From assembly GCA_902728285.1 (NCBI GenBank), contig CACVBU010001102.1, forward strand, positions 620,001-684,000: a stretch of DNA of 64,000 nt, in the 5' to 3' direction. Positions within the stretch are counted from its first letter, which is position 1; each line of letters starts with the position of its first letter. The DNA comes from Clytia hemisphaerica (taxonomy: Eukaryota > Cnidaria > Hydrozoa > Leptothecata > Clytiidae). The position numbers and the translations under genes were made by a program. Below the pieces are notes generated by a model. That model was not told where the DNA came from. It saw only the letters and a program-made list of their open reading frames with translations, and ran no database searches. Shown in pieces: positions 48,601 to 54,600 of this stretch.

Positions 48601-51600
48601 TCGGAACAGAGAAATAGAGCTATTTACGCTACTGCGAGAAACAAGGTTACAGGAAAGATCAGACGAGAAAGAAGAACACTAGAAGAACGAATTTGTGGTC
48701 AAGCAAAAAGAAGCCCTAAGAAGTTTTGGAAGCATATCCGGAACTCAATGAAGACCAAAACGGGAATTTCCCCTCTTCTCCTTGATCCAAATGACAAATC
48801 ATCACTTCGTTTTACTGATGAGGATAAAGCTGACATCCTACAGGATCAGTTTTGCAGTGTTTTTACGAATGAACCTGCTGGATCACTACCTGAGTTTCCA
48901 TCACGAACAGACACAGATGTAGCATTCGATCTAACAATCGACATGATCAAAAAGGAACTGAAAGATTTGAATCCTAATAAATCGCTAGGACCTGATGAGA
49001 TTCACCCAGTCATGCTGAAAAAGCTGGCCTTTTACATAGCCGGTCCTTTACATACTATCATGGCCAAGTCCTTCGTAGAAAGTAAACTACCTGATGATTG
49101 GAAGACTGCACATGTGTCCCCGATCTACAAGAAAGGAAAAAAGAACCTTGCAGAAAATTACAGGCCCGTTAGTTTAACATCAGTTGCGTGTAGAGTAATG
49201 GAAAGAATCCTAAAGAAACAAATAATGGAACACCTCACGAATGAGAAATTGCTATCAACCAAACAACATGGGTTCATGGGTAAACGATCGACAGTGACAC
49301 AACTACTTCACTACTTAGACAAATGTGCAGACTCGATATCCAATGATAAGGTTGTTGACGTAATCTATTTCGACTTCGCAAAGGCATTTGACACCGTTCC
49401 ACATCGCAGATTACTAAGAAAACTCGAAGCGTATGGTATCAGAGGAAGGGTACTTGGTTGGATGAAAGCATTTTTGTCCGATCGTTACCAATATGTGAAG
49501 GTCAATGGAAAGTTATCTAAGAAATGCCAGGTGCAAAGTGGTGTACCACAAGGAAGTGTCTTAGGTCCACTCTTTTTCGTTATTTACATCAATGATCTAG
49601 CTGAAGTTACCAACTCAGAAATGTTTCTCTTTGCCGATGACACAAAGCTTGTTGAAGAAATAAATAACGCTGAAGATGCAATTAGACTTCAGCACGATAT
49701 CGAGGCAATGGAAAAGTGGTCTGGTGACTGGTTGTTGAAATTCCATCCTGACAAGTGCCACGTATTGACACTAGGGAAATTCTGGAACATTCAACATGCA
49801 CATCCTTACGAGATCGCTGGCTCTGTCCTAGAACATGTTGATCAAGAGAAGGATCTTGGAGTGATTATTGATAGTGAATTGAATTTCGAAGAACACATCT
49901 ACACCAAGATCAAGAAGGCTAACTCGATCGTTGGATTGATTAATAGAAGCTTCGACTTCCTTTCTCCCGAGATGCTCCGCACACTTTTCATTGCATTTGT
50001 GAGACCTCACCTTGAGTACGCGCAAGCTGTTTGGTCTCCACGACTGATCAAACACTCTGATGCAATTGAAAGTGTCCAACGTAGGGCCACAAGACTTGTC
50101 GGTGGTTATAGAAACCATTCATATGAAGAACGTTTACAAGTCATGAACCTACCCAGCCTCAAGATCCGGCGTAAAATCGGGGACATGGTGGAAGTATATA
50201 AACATCTTAATGTCTATGATAAATCTTCCCTATGTCAGAAACTCGTTCTTCGAAATCGACCTCAACGTAAGCACAATCTCGAATTAAAGAGGAATTTCGC
50301 TGAAGACGGCATTAGAGGATACCAAACGAATTCACTTTACTATAGGAGCATTGATACTTGGAACAGTTTGGCAACCAATGTTGTAAATGCAACGTCCGTA
50401 GGGAAATTCAAACTAGAATTGACAAACGAATGGAAAGATAAGATCTATAAATTGTAAAGATGTAAGATTGTTTCATAGAGGTCAATAGACCTGAGAAATA
50501 CACTTCTATAAATTATAAGGTATATTACTTTGATAGCATGGTGTTTCACTATATTGGTAAGTTGACTCGTCTGCAAAAACAGGACATCTTCCAAGGAACA
50601 TGTTTCTGCTTTCATAGCAACCCCTTGACACATCATCATTGGATGTATTGGTTGGGCCAGGAAGTGTGAAAGGATCATATGATTGTCCAGTTGTTTCATT
50701 ATAGCATTTGGGGTTTTTGTTGAGAAATCCATACGCCAGAGGTGCACAGGCAGTGATTGAATCTTCAGTAGTTGAAATAGATACACCCAGCAATTCACCA
50801 TTCAATGATTTATCTATGGAAAGAAATTGTTATAAATTTTAAAGCAACTCTTATGCAAGATTCATAATTATGAAAGTACATTTACTTTATACAGTAATTA
50901 TTGTTTTTCATGTCATTTTTCAATGAATTCACTTACTCAAACATAACATTGATAAGATAATTCACAGCACTGTCCTAATTTTTAAGAAAAATAATCAGAG
51001 GTTTTTTCAAAGCATCTTGATCTCAACTATACTTTACTGCCATATACTTTTGGTCCTGTCACATAGCTGCTGCACAAGGTTTTGATTCCCACTCTTAGCA
51101 ATATAGTGTCATGCATGATCGCCTAAATAACTATTCTGCCATCATGCAAATTTTGCCGCAAGTTTGGTTTGATTTGGTCAATAATAACCAAGATCTTTAG
51201 AAATTTAAGGTTTTGTCAAAAATTCCATAGATTGGAATATTTTTCTATTGCCATTAGATAGACCTCTCCCCTAGGAAATTCAAAAATTTTGCACAATGTA
51301 TATTTTGTTGTTCTTCACCATTTGAAGGTACCTAAACAATTCCTTTTTCCTGGTTTGGTACTTTTTGGTGTTTTTTAATTTCTGCTGAAGAGAAAGAGAA
51401 TCTTCTTTAATCTTAGGGTGTAAATACAACCCTGAAATTTTATCCTAAAAAAAGCTTTACACTGAAAATCTAATCTCCTTACCTTCTCCAGTAGACAAAA
51501 AACAGATTTGTTTACTGCAATTGGTTCTCATGCAAATTATGATATGTCCAAAAAGGAATTAAGCTTGGCGTAGAAAACTGGAGGCCTTAGGTATGGTAAT

Positions 51601-54600
51601 CTATGTCAAAAGAAGTGTATTAGGATGAATATTTTAGAAGTACCTGTTTGTTTTTTTGGGAAATTAGGGGAAAAGCGCTTTGCAACTTAAAATTTGAATA
51701 TCTCAAAAACTAATGTTAAATAAGATGAAATTTTCACCTTATATGCATATATTATTCAAGGAGGAAGTAATTCATATTTTATTTTTGAAAATCATTGTTG
51801 TCATTAATTTTTTTCTCTCAAAAGTTGGGGATACCTGTCATCAGGCAAAATATCATAATCTTTTGATTTGTACTTTTTGAGATATTCAAGTTTTATGACG
51901 TCATTAATTATGACGTTATAAAGCACTTTTCTTTTCTTTTCTTTCACCTTCCACGCTTTTCTTGAAAAATATCCAACGCTCCCTCAGAAAACATAATAAG
52001 TTTTCCCAATCGAATGCGAAGGAGTATGTAGTTTTTGTGACCTTTTTAAGGCCTCCTTTTAGCTGTTTGACATTGCTTGAACCAAAATTTTTACCTGTTG
52101 CACCAAGATTACAAAGAAAACTGTCTGCGACATGAAATTTTGTGCTTTCTGCATTTTTTGTGATCTTATTCTCACTAACTTTGACCTTCCAATGACTCTT
52201 TTTTAAGCTATTTGAGATTGCTTAGAGCAACAATTTATGCCCGCAACGCATAAGTTACGAGAAAAACTTTCCCCCTAAAAATATCAAAAAATTTTCCAAT
52301 CTCACCCCCCCCCAAAAAAAAAGAAAACTCGTTGCTATGCCTCTGAAAAAGCTCTAATTTACTTCCTCATTGCCAACCATGAGCCCCTCAAAGGCCTGTT
52401 TGGATACATGTCTTTATAGAGTCAAGAGGTAGATAAAATATATACTTAGTATGCAAAATCAAAGTATTAGACCAAGATCCAGCCAAAATCTAAACAATTC
52501 TCTTGAATCTTGAATCTTTCAATTGTCCTCTTTGTCTCTTTGTTGACAATTTTCACATCAACAAGCACCTTCTTCCGCTAAATTACACTTGTTCCTTTTT
52601 TTCTTTTGTTTTGTTTACAATTTTTCTTTTACTTTTTCTTCTTTCTCTCTTTTTTCTATTTGTAGATTTAGAAATTGATTTGTTTGTCTTATAACATTCA
52701 GGTCGTCAGTTTCTTTCAAGCATTTTACTGTCAATTCAAACTGAGCTGTTGTTCTCCTACATTCTATCAGGTGTTCAGTGCTTTCTTTTTCCTCACATAG
52801 CCTGTATATTCTCTTCCTTCCAAAATCATCAAATCAAAAACATCAATCATTGTAAGTCTCCTTCTAGTTGTTTCACTAGCTTCCTTTAATCCCATTTTCC
52901 TTATTATATTCTTTTCTTGCAAACCTTTGTCCGCTTTGATGCCTCATCTTTCTCATTTTGTGCTCATCTAGCTCTCTTTCGATCTCTTCCACAATCTTTC
53001 TCTTTACTGTCTTTTTCCAGAGCTCTTTCTTGCATTCTCTTGCCATGTCTAATTGTAACCCAATTCCTCTTGCAATTCTTCTTGTTTCTGATGCCCAATT
53101 GTCCTTTGTTGTTTTGTTAAATTCCTGGTCCTAAATCAGCACTCTTCCTAATCTTTCTTTGGCTGATGTTATCAGACTTTGATATAGTATCATTCTGTGG
53201 TATACCGTCAGTGGTCCTAAATCCGACAGCCCTGCCTAATTCCGACCCCCCAAATAACTGTTATGAAAAAGATTCTATGTTTACAAACATTCCCTCTTAG
53301 TTGAACGATAAACTATTGCCAGAACTCTCTAAAAAACATCTATATATTTCTATATGTAAATGTCAATTAATGTAATAGACCTTTTTTCAAAGAGGCCACC
53401 CTGTTGAATAATTATGTAGTCCAGCAGAAAAACAATGATAAAACCATGCATAATTATTACAATATGCATGATACAGTAATTATGCATGGCTCTATCATTG
53501 TTTTTATGGCTGGACTACATAATTATTCAACAGTACGTCCTCTTTGAAAAAAGGTCTATTTTAAAAAGTGTGAATTGTAAAAATAATTACTTTTTATGAT
53601 GCTGTTACTATTGTTGTCATTTAGACGTTGTACATATTGCAATAAAAAATTATGTTTTGTATAAGAAGCAATCATTGTTATTTGGTTTAATTGGTTCAAT
53701 GTATCAAATCTCTCAGTTTAGTTGACACTTTGGTATCTTTGTTGGCGTCACAGGAGGTTTGTTTTTATCTTAGTTTGTATCTTTAAAAGACCCCATCGGA
53801 TTTAGGCAGCGCTGTCGGATTTAGGACCACTCACAGTACCACCTTCTTCTCAATAGGCCATATCCCAGTCTCTTTTAGGATGCCTAAGTAAGGAGTTGAT
53901 GATGGCATTTTTAGAATGGACTTAAGTATCCTTGCTTGCACTTTTTTCAGCTCCTCTATCTCTCTTTTGTCAATCCTTGTCCAGCATTCCAGGTTGTATA
54001 CTAGAGTTGGAACAACTGTTCTCTCATAGACATAGACTAGTAGTGCTGCTTCTGTGGACATTGATCCCAAAAATTCTTCCTTCACCGTTCTTTTCAACTC
54101 ATTTTATCATAGCCCAACTCCTTCTCTCAATTTCCTTTAACTGCTCCGTAAGCTTGCCATCTTCTCTCTGATCCAGTTGCCAAAAATATCTTGTAGCTCA
54201 CAACTCTTTTTCAATTTTTCCTCTTTTCACCTTCATATTCATATTTTCTCCCGTCATTCAAGAAAAAGCACGTGGCATTTTTTTCTTTCCCGCCAAAAAA
54301 ATCGTACTTTCGTTTTCGTTTTTGCCTTGTCGATCCAGTTCGACGCCACCCGCCAAAAGAGGGCGGTACTTAAATTTGAATTGAATTGAACAAGAGCCGC
54401 GAAGGTATAGATGACGGTATAGCAGCCACAATCATGGTCGTAAAATTTGAGAAAAAAGGGAAATCCACCGGGAGGTTTTGAAACCACAAGCGATTTGTAA
54501 GTGCTCTGTATGTATGTAATAGTTTATTTCAAGTTGACGAACAGGTAGCAACAAAGGCTAATAAAAGTCAACGCTACTTTACAATTTGTAAGTTGATTAC

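Larger units (their letters stand above)
45285..50520 (+). mobile_element. Nearly full-length CR1/L2-like LINE, interrupted in ORF1
   Basis: Two-ORF non-LTR retrotransposon antisense to the integrin gene in its intron 3. It has a 5' UTR of roughly 150 bp, ORF1 with a PHD-like zinc finger, ORF2 with endonuclease and reverse transcriptase, and a short 3' UTR ending close to the splice donor of integrin exon 3 (50528). The outer limits are estimates, since no target duplication could be confirmed. A 1,073-bp DNA transposon sits in ORF1. Confidence 0.9.
52700..54130 (-). pseudogene. Diverged LINE reverse-transcriptase C-terminus, split by a transposon
   Basis: The minus strand from 54097 reads YERTVVPTLVYNLECWTRID, then ARILKSILKMPSSTPYLGIL and GIWPIEKKVV. 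After the inserted element it resumes in YHRMILYQSLITSAKERLGR and a lysine-rich coiled stretch down to about 52860. This is the post-catalytic region of a LINE of a different family from those at 1 and 45 kb (RTE or R4-like, not certain). There are stops at several places, so it is a dead remnant. Confidence 0.75.
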
